Part shown: in pieces, positions 45,887 to 55,391 of the stretch
Layout of the letters: each line of letters opens with the position of its first letter
Position numbering within the stretch: position 1 is the first letter of the stretch
Assembly (NCBI GenBank): GCA_945285915.1
Contig: CALYQL010000005.1
Location: 1-64,000, forward strand
Length of the DNA: 64,000 nucleotides
Source of the DNA: an uncultured Bartonella sp.
GTDB taxonomy: Bacteria > Pseudomonadota > Alphaproteobacteria > Rhizobiales > Rhizobiaceae
Direction: 5' to 3'
Made by a program: the position numbers and the translations under genes
Notes under the pieces: generated by a model
Seen by the model: only the letters and a program-made list of their open reading frames with translations
The model's database searches: none
Told to the model about the DNA's origin: nothing

Positions 45887-46543
45887 ATGAAGCTGTTAAA
45901 ACAGTTTTCGCGTAAGACATGGGCGATAATGGCTATGGGGATTGCAGTATCAGGCATTAGCAATTTGCCGGCATCTGCCCAGAATGCCGACTTTGGCATC
46001 AATCTTTCTGGCGGAAAAGAGCCTGTTCAGTTAAACGCTGACAATTTGGAAATGCGTGACAAAGATGGCGTCGCTATTTTCACTGGCAATGTTTCTGTTG
46101 TTCAAGGTGATCGCATTATGCGTACATCCAAATTGATTGTCCATTACGCAAAACCAGATGATGACGCAGGTACAAAAGGCACAGCCAAGTCGGACAAGAA
46201 ATCTACTGGTAAAACAGGCAAAGCCGTTCCAACAAGTGGTGTTGGGGGGCTTGGCTCAACAGGTGTAGAAAAAATGGAAGCCTCGGGTAAGGTTTACATT
46301 AAAACGGCAACACAGGTTGCCACCGGTGACGAAGGTATTTTTGACGGTAAATCAAACATTATGGTGCTGACTGGCCAACGTGTTATCTTGGCAGACGGTG
46401 ATAATATCGCAACAGGTTGTAAACTGACGGCCCATATGGATACGGGAAAAGCTTTTATGGAAAGCTGTAAGTCATCTGGAAAAAATGGAAATAATGGGCG
46501 TGTCTCCATTATTATGAACCGTAATGAGCAGAACGGGAAATAA
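45887..46543 (+). CDS. lptA: LPS transport periplasmic protein LptA
   Basis: Periplasmic bridge protein of the OstA family. The signal peptide (MKLLKQFSRK, hydrophobic core, cut near ASAQ) is followed by the jellyroll with VQLNADNLEMRDKDGVAIFTGNV-type beta pattern. The linker at about 105-135 is rich in Lys/Gly/Ser/Thr. I start at the ATG at 45887 after GAGGGTG; an upstream frame to 45860 adds nine residues. Length 218. Confidence 0.92.
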   Translation: MKLLKQFSRKTWAIMAMGIAVSGISNLPASAQNADFGINLSGGKEPVQLNADNLEMRDKDGVAIFTGNVSVVQGDRIMRTSKLIVHYAKPDDDAGTKGTAKSDKKSTGKTGKAVPTSGVGGLGSTGVEKMEASGKVYIKTATQVATGDEGIFDGKSNIMVLTGQRVILADGDNIATGCKLTAHMDTGKAFMESCKSSGKNGNNGRVSIIMNRNEQNGK

Positions 46544-46549
46544 TCCTGA

Positions 46550-47353
46550 ATGTCACAAAGTAATTCTCAAGCAGCTTTCGAGAAAATCGCATATGAAGAC
46601 AGTTCAAGTGACGCTTTGAAACAGCGGCTGAAAGGCACACTCGTCGCCCATGATCTAACAAAGACCTATCGTGGGCGTCAGGTTGTCAAAGGCGTTTCTT
46701 TTGGTGTTCGCGCTGGTGAAGCTGTTGGCATATTGGGGCCTAACGGTGCTGGTAAAACCACTTGTTTTTATATGGTAACCGGTCTTGTCGAAGTGGACAG
46801 CGGTAGTATCGAGATTGACGGTTTTGATGTAACAGATATGCCAATGTATCGGCGCTCACGCTTGGGCATTGGCTATTTGCCACAAGAAGCCTCAATTTTC
46901 CGTGGCCTGTCGGTTGAGAATAATATTAAAGCTGTTCTGGAAGTCGTCGAAAAAGACCGCCACAAACGTGCTGAAGAACTTGACGCGCTGCTGGAAGAAT
47001 TCAAGATTGCGCACTTAAGAAAGAGCCCATCACTGTCACTTTCCGGTGGTGAGCGTCGGCGTTTAGAAATTGCGCGTGCTTTGGCTTCACGGCCAAATTT
47101 TATGCTGCTGGACGAACCATTTGCAGGTATCGATCCGATCGCTATTGCAGATATCCAGCAACTCGTACGGCATTTGACCAGCCGTGGCATTGGTGTGTTA
47201 ATTACCGATCATAATGTGCGTGAAACATTGGGTCTCGTTGACAGAGCCTATATTATCCATAATGGTCAGGTTCTTACGCATGGCAAGCCAGACGATATTG
47301 TCACCAATGCGGACGTTCGCAGACTCTATCTCGGCGATCAGTTTTCACTCTGA
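46550..47353 (+). CDS. lptB: LPS export ABC transporter ATP-binding protein LptB
   Basis: Cytoplasmic ATPase that powers LPS extraction. Walker A GPNGAGKTT, signature LSGGERRRLEIARAL, Walker B MLLDEPFAGIDP and H-loop ITDHNVRET are all present. A 28-residue N-terminal extension before LVAHDLTKTY is typical of rhizobial members. Length 267. It starts six bases after lptA. rpoN, usually next door, is 1.3 kb away. Confidence 0.97.
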   Translation: MSQSNSQAAFEKIAYEDSSSDALKQRLKGTLVAHDLTKTYRGRQVVKGVSFGVRAGEAVGILGPNGAGKTTCFYMVTGLVEVDSGSIEIDGFDVTDMPMYRRSRLGIGYLPQEASIFRGLSVENNIKAVLEVVEKDRHKRAEELDALLEEFKIAHLRKSPSLSLSGGERRRLEIARALASRPNFMLLDEPFAGIDPIAIADIQQLVRHLTSRGIGVLITDHNVRETLGLVDRAYIIHNGQVLTHGKPDDIVTNADVRRLYLGDQFSL

Positions 47354-47354
47354 T

Positions 47355-47390
47355 TTTGGCTGCCGCTATATATTTGGCTGCTGCTATATA
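47355..47390. repeat. 18-bp tandem duplication just after lptB
   Basis: TTTGGCTGCCGCTATATA and TTTGGCTGCTGCTATATA are adjacent with one mismatch; the array begins two bases after the lptB stop. Confidence 0.95.
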
Positions 47391-47594
47391 TAAAGAACGA
47401 ATTTTGTATCAAACACACTTTGGCATCTTTTGCCGATTAGCTATGGCGTTTTGGCAATAAGATCCAATTTTTGTATTTGATATTAAATGGTTTTGTTGAA
47501 AATAATTGGTCATCAACACGCATTTCAACAAACAGTCATCAACTGCAACACGACCAAAGGCGAATAGCAGCTCAATCCATTGCCAGCTGTGCTG

Positions 47595-47726
47595 CAATTT
47601 CTAACCAGTGACAAGGTGATTAATTTCAATCTGGTGTACAGTTCCAAGCCAGCCACTGCGCGATTGATTTTAAGTGGTTTTACAATTCCAGACCAGCAGA
47701 AAGGCGATCAAATTCCCAGCAGTAAT
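47595..47726. repeat. 44-bp degenerate tandem repeat, three copies
   Basis: Units begin at 47595, 47639 and 47683. Each opens with CA(A/G)TT, carries CCAG/CCAGC near position 10-15, and GCGATT/GTGATT near position 22-27. Similarity is partial but the period is constant. Confidence 0.6.
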
Positions 47727-47908
47727 ACGATTTCCAATTAGCTTACGATTTCTAATCAACTAAAGCGTGACCAGTTATGGGCTGTCGTGCCAACCATTAT
47801 GAGCGTTGACATATCGTGTTATCATCAGCGTCAAAAGTACCCCCAAAAGTCACCAGTGGCTATTTGATCGCTGAAATATTGATAGTTTTTGAATGCTATT
47901 GTCACAAA

Positions 47909-47956
47909 ACCTATTAGGACAAGTTTATAAAAGTCTATTGGGATGACGTTATAAAT
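47909..47956. repeat. 24-bp degenerate tandem duplication
   Basis: CTATTAGGACAAGTTTATAAA recurs 24 bp later as CTATTGGGATGACGTTATAAA. Confidence 0.75.
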
Positions 47957-48255
47957 ACGGCAAGTATGCCCAATATGTGTGGGCTATTTAGTGCAATCAA
48001 GCACATGACTTTCGATCATTGTTCGAAAGAAGACGGATACAATTTATCTATGTGTGGGATTATTGATGCCCAACAATAATGATAGCTATTTTCATTAGCC
48101 TGTTTGATTGGAATAAAGTTAAGAGAAATAGAGATAAAAAGTGACGGCTTACGCATAATAAGCTTAGACCCCCATGATGTGGTGTTGAGGGATTTAACCA
48201 GACTGTCGGTATGCCTGTTATAGCTGGTAGTATGTGTTCAATAGAATGTAGCGTC

Positions 48256-48294
48256 ATGGAGGACAGTCATGCGGGATAGTCATGGCGGGGACGG
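48256..48294. repeat. 13-bp degenerate tandem repeat, three copies
   Basis: ATGGAGGACAGTC, ATGCGGGATAGTC and ATGGCGGGGACGG follow one another. Confidence 0.75.
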
Positions 48295-48457
48295 TATTTT
48301 AGAGTTTTCCATATGCGTCATCAGCTATAAAAATCACGCATTATTCTCATTTTATATCCAATATAACATGGTCAAATAGCGCTATCGTAGAACACTGCCA
48401 ACAATGATTGGTCTCACATAATCAGGTAAGATAAGTAGAAAGAGGGTTATTTAGTGG

Positions 48458-48503
48458 GCAACATTATGAACTGACAGTATGCAACACTATTAACTGACAG
48501 TGC
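48458..48503. repeat. 23-bp tandem duplication
   Basis: Two 23-base units start with GCAACA and share AACTGACAGT; about four mismatches. Together with the four arrays above it occupies the gene-free spacer 47354-48678, in which I see no supported gene or RNA. Confidence 0.85.
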
Positions 48504-48678
48504 GCCACAAGTTGAACTAAAAAAGAAGCGTGATTGTAAGCCAGCATAATAAAATTTTATATTGACAAGCAAGGTTCATACCAGTTTTCATAATTAAAAA
48601 CAGCATTGGTAGATCATCATATCAGTATGCCAAAAAGCATTCTGACGTCTCTGTTTTAAAGGTGGGGAGGGATTAGTA

Positions 48679-50211
48679 ATGGCGCTTTCACCATCGCTTG
48701 ATATGCATCAAGCGCAGTCACTCACCATGACTCCACAATTGATGCAATCTATCAAGCTGTTGCAAATGGCGGCACTGGAACTCGAGCAATATTTGAATGA
48801 TGTGCTAGAAAAAAATCCATTACTCGAACGTGTAGACGCAGCCAATAGCATTGATAATGTTGAACCTTCAGTTAATAGCCCTGAAGAAAATAATGAACAT
48901 TTGAATTTAGCATCTGATGATAGTGCAGAGAAGCTGATTCCAGAGTTTTCTTCGACGGAAGCTTTGCAAAATATATTCGATAGTGAAGAGACCTCCAATC
49001 ATTCGCACGAAAATCAGGCGGAGTTGACTTATAATTCCGATAGGTCAACAGATTGGAACGAAATATCGTTAAAACCGCTTCCTCTCGAGATGACAAATAT
49101 CGCAGAAACGGTTGCTGATAAGCCGAGTTTACAGTCTTTTATAGTAGAACAGATTGCTTTGGCATTTGCCAGTCAAAAGGAAAGAGATATTGCCCGCTAT
49201 CTTGCCGATCAGCTTAATGAAGCAGGCTATTTTGTGGGATCCTTGAGCGAAACATCAAAAAAATTCGCCATAGACATGAAAGAAATAGATTCAATTTTTG
49301 CGCGTTTACAACAATTTGATCCCGCCGGTGTCTTTTGTCGGTCATTAAAAGAATGTCTCGCATTGCAACTCGAACGTGTAAACCGACTTGATCCGGCAAT
49401 TGCGGCTGTGCTGGATAATCTGCCCGCTTTGGCAAAACGCGATTTTGCTTATCTATCGAAAATATCTAACCTCGATCAAAGTGAGCTTCTGGATATTTTG
49501 CAGGAAATTCGCCGACTTGATCCTAAACCCGGATTGGCATTCAGTCAGGATCCACTGGGCTTTGTTGTGCCTGATGTGATTATTCGTGCTTCAGGCAATG
49601 GAGAATTTTTGGTTGAATTAAATCAGGCAATTTTACCAAGATTGATAATCCATCGGGATTACGCCTTAAAAATAGGTCGCGATACTGCCGAACGCCATTT
49701 TATCAATGAGTGCTTGCAAAATGCCAATTGGTTATTGCGTGCGCTCGATCAACGCGCCACAACTTTGTTGAAAGTAACAGCTGAAATTGTCCGATTTCAG
49801 CAGGATTTTTTGCGTCACGGTGTTGGTTTTCTCAAACCCCTGACATTGGCAACAGTCGCGGAAGCAGTGGGCATGCATGAATCAACAATAAGCCGCGTTA
49901 CTGCCAACAAATATGTGGCTACACCACGTGGCACTTTCGAGATGCGCAGTTTTTTTTCAGCCTCATTGCAATCGACCTCGGGGGAGGAGAGCCATGCTGC
50001 CGATGCGGTTCGTCACCGTATTCGTGAACTGGTTGATAATGAAGATGCCGACCATATTCTATCCGATGACACACTTGTCCAACTCTTGCGGAAAGAAAAC
50101 ATCGATATCGCCCGTCGCACGGTCGCAAAGTATAGGGAACTCATGAATATTCCATCTTCTGTTGCTCGTCGAAGAGAAAAGAAGGCCAAACAAAATACAA
50201 CCAGTAGTTGA
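48679..50211 (+). CDS. rpoN: RNA polymerase sigma-54 factor
   Basis: Alternative sigma factor that recognises -24/-12 promoters and needs AAA+ activators; in this group it governs nitrogen and carbon responses. The Gln/Leu-rich region I (QAQSLTMTPQLMQSIKLLQM) is at residues 11-30, an acidic region II at about 50-130, the core-binding domain in the middle, and the RpoN box ARRTVAKYRE near residue 478. GGGGAGGGATTAG precedes the ATG. Length 510. hpf and ptsN follow as usual. Confidence 0.98.
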   Translation: MALSPSLDMHQAQSLTMTPQLMQSIKLLQMAALELEQYLNDVLEKNPLLERVDAANSIDNVEPSVNSPEENNEHLNLASDDSAEKLIPEFSSTEALQNIFDSEETSNHSHENQAELTYNSDRSTDWNEISLKPLPLEMTNIAETVADKPSLQSFIVEQIALAFASQKERDIARYLADQLNEAGYFVGSLSETSKKFAIDMKEIDSIFARLQQFDPAGVFCRSLKECLALQLERVNRLDPAIAAVLDNLPALAKRDFAYLSKISNLDQSELLDILQEIRRLDPKPGLAFSQDPLGFVVPDVIIRASGNGEFLVELNQAILPRLIIHRDYALKIGRDTAERHFINECLQNANWLLRALDQRATTLLKVTAEIVRFQQDFLRHGVGFLKPLTLATVAEAVGMHESTISRVTANKYVATPRGTFEMRSFFSASLQSTSGEESHAADAVRHRIRELVDNEDADHILSDDTLVQLLRKENIDIARRTVAKYRELMNIPSSVARRREKKAKQNTTSS

Positions 50212-50356
50212 AAATATGATTGACATTAGCAGGCTTAATTAATAGAAGCCGCTAAAAAGGGTATCGGCCTTTGACCAAGAGGGGCGCGCTTACGGTTGCT
50301 TCCGATGGCAGATGCCGCTAAACTAACCCGGTCACGAATTATGAACGAGGTTTATA

Positions 50357-50941
50357 ATGAGCTTGCGCATTTCGGGGAAACATATGGACATTGGTGATTC
50401 TTTCCGCACGCGGATAGAGGAGCGCATAAATGATGCTGTTTCCAAATATTTCGGTGGAAGTGTCACAGGTCATGTAACTGTCGTTAAATCTGGTTCACGC
50501 TTTTCAGCCGACTGTGTTTTGCATTTGAGTAGCGGTGCAGTTTTACAAACCACCGGTCAAGCACAAGACCCGCAAGCTGCCTTTGATGCAGCAGCCGAGC
50601 GTATTGAAACACGCCTTCGTCGTTATAAACGCCGTTTAAAATCACGCAGTAACCTGCAAAATGAAAACACGGCTATGGCAGAATATGCCTATCATATTAT
50701 GGAACCTGTTCCTGATGTCGAGGACGGTTTACCGGTTGATTACGCACCAACAATCGTGGCTGAAACATCTATGTCTTTAAGAGATATGTCTGTTGCTGAT
50801 GCTGTTGTTGAACTTGATCTTATGGATAATCCGGTTCTCGTCTTCCGCAATGCAGTTGATAATAAAATCAATATCGTTTATCGCCGTGCTGATGGAAATA
50901 TCGGTTGGATAGACCCCTCAACTGTTAAAAACAAAGCTTGA
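50357..50941 (+). CDS. hpf: Ribosome hibernation-promoting factor, long form
   Basis: Binds the 30S decoding site and dimerises ribosomes in stationary phase. The N-terminal beta-alpha domain (1-105) is followed by a linker and a C-terminal dimerisation domain (about 130-190) with DLMDNPVLVFRNA and GNIGWIDPS. Length 194 marks the long form. It lies 145 bp after rpoN. Confidence 0.95.
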   Translation: MSLRISGKHMDIGDSFRTRIEERINDAVSKYFGGSVTGHVTVVKSGSRFSADCVLHLSSGAVLQTTGQAQDPQAAFDAAAERIETRLRRYKRRLKSRSNLQNENTAMAEYAYHIMEPVPDVEDGLPVDYAPTIVAETSMSLRDMSVADAVVELDLMDNPVLVFRNAVDNKINIVYRRADGNIGWIDPSTVKNKA

Positions 50942-51064
50942 ACGGGAAAATCATTGGATTGTCTGATTTAATTTGGCAATCAATACTGTAAAATCCGTGA
51001 TCTTTATGGCTAATAGCTTTTAAACATATTAGCAGAAATCGGTCGCGAAATAAGGAAATGTTAT

Positions 51065-51532
51065 ATGGATCTTAGTGATTTAGTCGCACCGCAGGCCATA
51101 ATACCCGCTCTTAAGGCCAATTCTAAAAAGCAGGTTTTGCAGATTATGGCTGAAAAGGCAGCCGATCTCACAGGATTGGAAGAAAGAGTTGTGCTGGATA
51201 CCATCTTACAGCGCGAAAAGCTGGGTTCTACCGGTGTTGGTAATGGAATTGCCATTCCACACGGTAAACTTGCTCATCTCAATAATATTGTGGGTGTGTT
51301 TGCCCGCCTTGATACACCGGTTGATTTTGAAGCGCTTGATGATGAGCCCGTTGATCTGGTATTTTTACTATTGGCACCAGAAAGTGCCGGAGCTGACCAT
51401 TTGAAAGCCTTGTCAAAAATAGCGCGCGTATTGCGTGATCCTGATATGGTGCAAAAATTACGCAATACCCATGAGGCACAGGCACTGCATACTTTGTTAA
51501 CGCAAACACAGGCGGCAATTAATGCTGCCTAA
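51065..51532 (+). CDS. ptsN: PTS IIA-like nitrogen-regulatory protein PtsN
   Basis: Phosphoacceptor of the nitrogen PTS (PtsP-NPr-EIIANtr). The phosphorylated His66 lies in IAIPHGK. Length 155. AAGGAAATGTTAT precedes the ATG. It completes the rpoN-hpf-ptsN order; ptsP and ptsO are not in the window. Confidence 0.96.
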   Translation: MDLSDLVAPQAIIPALKANSKKQVLQIMAEKAADLTGLEERVVLDTILQREKLGSTGVGNGIAIPHGKLAHLNNIVGVFARLDTPVDFEALDDEPVDLVFLLLAPESAGADHLKALSKIARVLRDPDMVQKLRNTHEAQALHTLLTQTQAAINAA

Positions 51533-51708
51533 TGGCAGAGCCTAACAGCCAAATTGATGGTTCGGCATATATTATAGCCATGTTTTAAGTCATTTAACGA
51601 ACCATGTAGATGGATTTTGCTTATCACAACTGTTGACCTTTGGGGGAAACGGCTGTTAGGTTTCAGCGAAATAGCATTATGCTATTGTTTTTGATGACAG
51701 GAAATAAA

Positions 51709-52206
51709 ATGACCTCATTGGCTCATGTTCAAGACGATCGATTTCGTGAACCTGGCATTGCCGCGCCACTCACCTTTTTGATTATGTTTGTTGTGTTTAT
51801 TTATGGCGCGCTTCTGGTTGGACTTTTGGGTGTTGCCAATTGGCTTATCCATACGTGGGATTTAAAATTTTTTCTTCATCTTGGTGGTTTCGGAATTTTG
51901 CTGGCTGCACTGCTTATTCCGGCATTATGGGCGGTATTGGTCGCTATTTGTGCCACTATTCCCTATCGTATTTTGCGTGCAGGCGGGCATTATATTATGG
52001 CATCGAAAGTGGCGACGATCATTGTATTTGCCATGTTTCATATTTTTGCATTGCCGTGGATATTGTGGCCAATGGTGCGTCGGGGTTCACCAAAATTGCG
52101 TCGGAAACATATGGAAAAATTACGCCAAATGGTAAAAGACGGCAAAATGACAGAGCGTCTCACAGAACGTCATAAAAATCTGGTAGCAAAAGGCTATCAG
52201 TTTTAA
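51709..52206 (+). CDS. Conserved inner-membrane protein, function unknown
   Basis: A 165-residue protein with four hydrophobic segments (about 20-45, 55-80, 85-100 and 110-130) and a basic C-terminal tail (RRKHMEKLRQMVKDGK). I start at the ATG at 51709, after AGGA; a TTG start at 51640 is possible but lacks a fitting leader. I do not recognise a family. It follows ptsN by 176 bp and ends in a strong terminator. Confidence 0.7.
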   Translation: MTSLAHVQDDRFREPGIAAPLTFLIMFVVFIYGALLVGLLGVANWLIHTWDLKFFLHLGGFGILLAALLIPALWAVLVAICATIPYRILRAGGHYIMASKVATIIVFAMFHIFALPWILWPMVRRGSPKLRRKHMEKLRQMVKDGKMTERLTERHKNLVAKGYQF

Positions 52207-52223
52207 TCGTTCATTGCATATAA

Positions 52224-52252
52224 AAAGCCGAAAAGCAGGGCTTTTCGGCTTT
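52224..52252 (+). terminator. Terminator
   Basis: Thirteen-base arms AAAGCCGAAAAGC and GCTTTTCGGCTTT with an AGG loop, 18 bases after the stop. Confidence 0.93.
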
Positions 52253-52295
52253 GTTATTATTGATAGAAATCAACATATCCTAGTTTCAAGTAAAC

Positions 52296-52721
52296 CTAGT
52301 TGAAAGTAGACAATGAGCGGCGGTTGTAACGGCGCGGCGTGATTGCCCAATAGATTGTGCCAGAAATAACAGCGGCAACAAGATTAATCACAATATCCTT
52401 GAACAATAAGGTAAAATCGCTCAGCCAAAGAGAAATAAAATAGAGTATGGCAGCAATAACGGCCGCAACAATATAGTAGCCAATGTTATAAATCTGCTTG
52501 TATTCGCCAAAAATAATGGCGGCAAGAAAAACAATACCAACAATCAGAAAATGCGGCGGAATAGCATAAAGCGGATTATCTGGCGACAACATGTCATGCA
52601 AGCTAACACTTTGTCCTGAACACGCTATCGTAAGGGCTATTTGGACAATCATGAAAGCAGCTTCGGCAAAAATGCAGCCGACCAAAATCCATGTAATGTG
52701 AAAAGCTGTCATATTCTTCAT
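52296..52721 (-). CDS. Four-segment membrane protein, function unknown
   Basis: A 141-residue protein with four hydrophobic segments and the C-terminal tail PRRYNRRSLSTFN. The ATG at 52721 has AACAGGAAAC upstream; an ATG at 52742 would start four bases after the rlmN stop. It is probably co-transcribed with rlmN. I do not recognise a family. Confidence 0.65.
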   Translation of the reverse strand: MKNMTAFHITWILVGCIFAEAAFMIVQIALTIACSGQSVSLHDMLSPDNPLYAIPPHFLIVGIVFLAAIIFGEYKQIYNIGYYIVAAVIAAILYFISLWLSDFTLLFKDIVINLVAAVISGTIYWAITPRRYNRRSLSTFN

Positions 52722-52745
52722 ATTGTTTCCTGTTCCAGCCATATA

Positions 52746-53975
52746 TTACTCGCCGTGTCCGGCAATCATCATGGCTTCAAGTTTCAATCTCTCAGACTTA
52801 CGTAAACGTTCCGATTCCGATTTTAGTTGCCCACAAGCAGCAAGAATATCTCGTCCGCGTGGTGTGCGGATAGGGGAAGCATATCCAGCCTGATTGATCG
52901 CATCTGCAAATCGTTCAATCTGTTCCCAATCCGAGCATTGGTAATTGCTACCTGGCCATGGGTTGAAAGGGATAAGATTTATTTTCGCCGGAATTCCCTG
53001 TAATAATTTTATGAGACGTTTTGCATCATCAAGACTGTCGTTAACGTCTTTTAACATGACATATTCAAATGTAATACGCTTCGCATTGGAAAGACCAGGA
53101 TAGGCCTTGCAGGCAGCAATCAGCTCTTCCAACGGATATTTCTTGTTAATTGGCACAAGCATATCCCGTAATTCATCACGCACAGCATGAAGAGAAATTG
53201 CCAACATCACACCAATTTCTTCACCGGTACGAATAATGCCAGGCACAACACCAGACGTTGATAAAGTAATGCGCCGTTTGGAAAGCGATAGCCCATCGCC
53301 ATCGGACGCGATTAACAAGGCTTTTTTCACCGATTCAAAATTGTAAAGCGGTTCCCCCATGCCCATCATGACAATATTGGTAATCTTGCGCCCTTCCGCA
53401 GGCACAATTGCACCGTCTGGTGTGTCTTTTTCTGGAAAATCGCCCAACCGGTCACGAGCAATAAGCAACTGCCCCAAAATTTCTTCGGCAGTGAGGTTGC
53501 GGACAAGCTTTTGTGTTCCAGTATGACAGAAAGAGCATGTCAATGTACAGCCAACTTGTGATGACATACACAAAGTGCCGCGCCCTTCTTCCGGAATATA
53601 AACCATTTCCACTTCGACAGGCTTTCCTGCGCCACGTGGAGGAAAACGCAACAACCATTTACGCGTACCATCATTGGATACCTGTTCTTCAACAATTTCA
53701 GGCCGCGCAATGGAAAAATGCTTTTTCAACGTCTCGCGCATTTCTTTGGAGATGTTGAACATATCATCAAAACTGGAAACGCCACGCACATAAAGCCAAT
53801 GCCATAGCTGGCTTACCCGCATCTTTATCTGGCGGTCATTGACGCCTATTTTTCTGAGTGCATCACCCATTTCATCCCGTGACAAGCCAATGAGTGATGG
53901 CATTTGTTCATCGGTTATAGCAGGGCGCAAGGCAGCATTTGCACCAATAGGTCTGAGGTCGTAGGATACGCTCAT
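52746..53975 (-). CDS. rlmN: Dual-specificity RNA methyltransferase RlmN
   Basis: Radical-SAM enzyme that methylates C2 of A2503 in 23S rRNA and A37 of some tRNAs. The cluster motif is CTLTCSFC (Cys143, 147, 150), with the SAM motif GMGEPLYN and the catalytic C-terminal Cys in ILAACGQL. I start at the ATG at 53975 after CGGAAG; the open frame runs 22 codons further upstream without conservation. Length 409. Confidence 0.96.
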   Translation of the reverse strand: MSVSYDLRPIGANAALRPAITDEQMPSLIGLSRDEMGDALRKIGVNDRQIKMRVSQLWHWLYVRGVSSFDDMFNISKEMRETLKKHFSIARPEIVEEQVSNDGTRKWLLRFPPRGAGKPVEVEMVYIPEEGRGTLCMSSQVGCTLTCSFCHTGTQKLVRNLTAEEILGQLLIARDRLGDFPEKDTPDGAIVPAEGRKITNIVMMGMGEPLYNFESVKKALLIASDGDGLSLSKRRITLSTSGVVPGIIRTGEEIGVMLAISLHAVRDELRDMLVPINKKYPLEELIAACKAYPGLSNAKRITFEYVMLKDVNDSLDDAKRLIKLLQGIPAKINLIPFNPWPGSNYQCSDWEQIERFADAINQAGYASPIRTPRGRDILAACGQLKSESERLRKSERLKLEAMMIAGHGE

Positions 53976-54059
53976 GGTCTTCCGGTTGTTTGTTACAATT
54001 TGTCTGGCGCATTTAACACAAAAACCCGCCAACGTCACCAAACTTATACTTTACAAAAT

Positions 54060-54096
54060 AAGCACCGCAACATGGCAATACCATGATACGGTGCTT
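54060..54096 (-). terminator. Terminator of the ialB-like gene
   Basis: Outer arms AAGCACCG/CGGTGCTT (54060-54067, 54089-54096) and inner CATGG/CCATG (54071-54075, 54081-54085); the minus strand continues TTATTTTG. About 30 bases after the stop. Confidence 0.7.
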
Positions 54097-54125
54097 AAAT
54101 GGGTTAAAATATATTTCGTGAGAAA

Positions 54126-54626
54126 TTATTTACACTTTTGCGCAGCGGCAAGTGCAGCCTTGACCCCTTTTAGGGAATAGGTGTAGCTTGTTTTTGTACC
54201 ACGTTGTGAAACAGCTTTGATAGATAGTTTAGAGCCACTCTTCATTGCGGTAATCAATTGGGTTTCAATGGCAGGTGTTGTGGCCCATGCTGAAGAATCC
54301 TTAGTGAAGAATTCAAAATTCTTGCCATCAACAGAAACCGTAACCTTATCCTTCAAGGTATATCCTGCCATAAACTGCGGTTCATAGGATACAGTAGCAC
54401 CCGCCCGTTTACTGATAAGAAAATAATTATCACCATGTGTGACAGATTTAGGTTCTGCCGTTACTGGTGCTGATAACACATAACAAACTGTGCTGTTACC
54501 TGATTTGTAGGAATAGGCACCCCAAGCGTCAAATTGATTGATGCGGGTTGGTGTCTGTGCCGAAGCGGTACCAGCAATAGCCATTACCATAACAGACGCA
54601 GCAACAAAAGTTTTTCCAAACATCAT
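54126..54626 (-). CDS. Invasion-associated locus B (IalB) family periplasmic protein
   Basis: Secreted protein of the family named from Bartonella IalB, where it aids erythrocyte entry; in most rhizobia it is a general envelope protein of unclear role. A signal peptide (residues 1-23, ending TASA) is followed by FDAWGAYSY, a Cys in STVCYVLS, and a C-terminal Cys in AAQKCK that may pair with it. Length 166. It is upstream of rlmN on the same strand, a common rhizobial order. Confidence 0.85.
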   Translation of the reverse strand: MMFGKTFVAASVMVMAIAGTASAQTPTRINQFDAWGAYSYKSGNSTVCYVLSAPVTAEPKSVTHGDNYFLISKRAGATVSYEPQFMAGYTLKDKVTVSVDGKNFEFFTKDSSAWATTPAIETQLITAMKSGSKLSIKAVSQRGTKTSYTYSLKGVKAALAAAQKCK

Positions 54627-54803
54627 ATACTCAGCTCACTTCTTGTTTTCCATTGCAAAGCCATTTGGCTTTAAACTGCTAAATTATATCAAACCAGCAT
54701 ACCACTTGCCGGATATGCAAACAGTGTTTCATGTAATTTTGACTTGTTTATGGTTACCAAAAGGTGAAATTTCAGTTAAATTCTATCAAATGACAAAAAA
54801 CTA

Positions 54804-55196
54804 TTATACGATTTTGTCTTCTGTTTTTTCTTCACCAGATAAAGCCTCGCGGGCAGCAAGACGATGGGCTTCTGTAATATGCGAGCGTACCGCTGCAATT
54901 GCTATTGTAAGAACGGCAATATCGTCAGAAAAACCTATAACAGCCAGCATATCGGGTATAAAATCAAATGGCATGACGAAATAAGCAAGGGCTGCTAATA
55001 AAATACCGCGCACCCGTGCAGGTGTCGCAGGATCAAATGCACAAAAATAAGCTGCAACAACATCTTCCATAAAAGGTATATGGGCTGCTGCTTTGCGAAC
55101 AGTTTTCCAAAAACCAGCCCGTATACGGGCTGCCCGACTTGCTTGCTCTTTTTTTGAGCCAGGTTGCAGAATTTTGTCGATTGCTGTTTTGTCCAT
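54804..55196 (-). CDS. DUF1232 (YkvA-like) membrane protein
   Basis: The domain core RVRGILLAALAYFVMPFDFIPD, spread over about 60-82, with the DxIPD signature followed by a second hydrophobic stretch, defines the YkvA/DUF1232 family; its function is unknown. I start at the ATG at 55196 (GGAA eight bases upstream), not at 55220. Length 130. Confidence 0.85.
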   Translation of the reverse strand: MDKTAIDKILQPGSKKEQASRAARIRAGFWKTVRKAAAHIPFMEDVVAAYFCAFDPATPARVRGILLAALAYFVMPFDFIPDMLAVIGFSDDIAVLTIAIAAVRSHITEAHRLAAREALSGEEKTEDKIV

Positions 55197-55361
55197 CTTA
55201 CAATTTCCGTTCGGGCACATATCCCAAAGAACCTTTATTGGAATAGAAATAGGAACACAGATATTTTTTACAAGTTCTAGTTTTTAAAACCTGTTTTAGC
55301 CAATATCGCTGCACGCCTTAAAATACCGGCTTGACTCTCATTTGAAATAGATTCCATAATA

Positions 55362-55376
55362 GAACAAAACAAGAAC
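55362..55376 (+). promoter_or_regulatory. LexA (SOS) box of the imuA-imuB-dnaE2 operon
   Basis: GAAC-AAAACAA-GAAC, a perfect GAAC-N7-GAAC direct repeat, the alphaproteobacterial LexA site, 15 bases before the imuA start. Bound LexA would cover the promoter or ribosome site. Confidence 0.88.
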
Positions 55377-55391
55377 ATACTTGAGTCTCTT

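Noticed and set aside
48060..48257. 65-codon leftward frame inside the lptB-rpoN spacer
   Set aside because: It overlaps the 13-bp repeat array, lacks a ribosome site and shows no family feature.
47354..48678. Insertion sequence or prophage remnant in the lptB-rpoN spacer
   Set aside because: No terminal inverted repeats, no target-site duplication and no transposase fragment in six frames; local tandem duplications explain the length.
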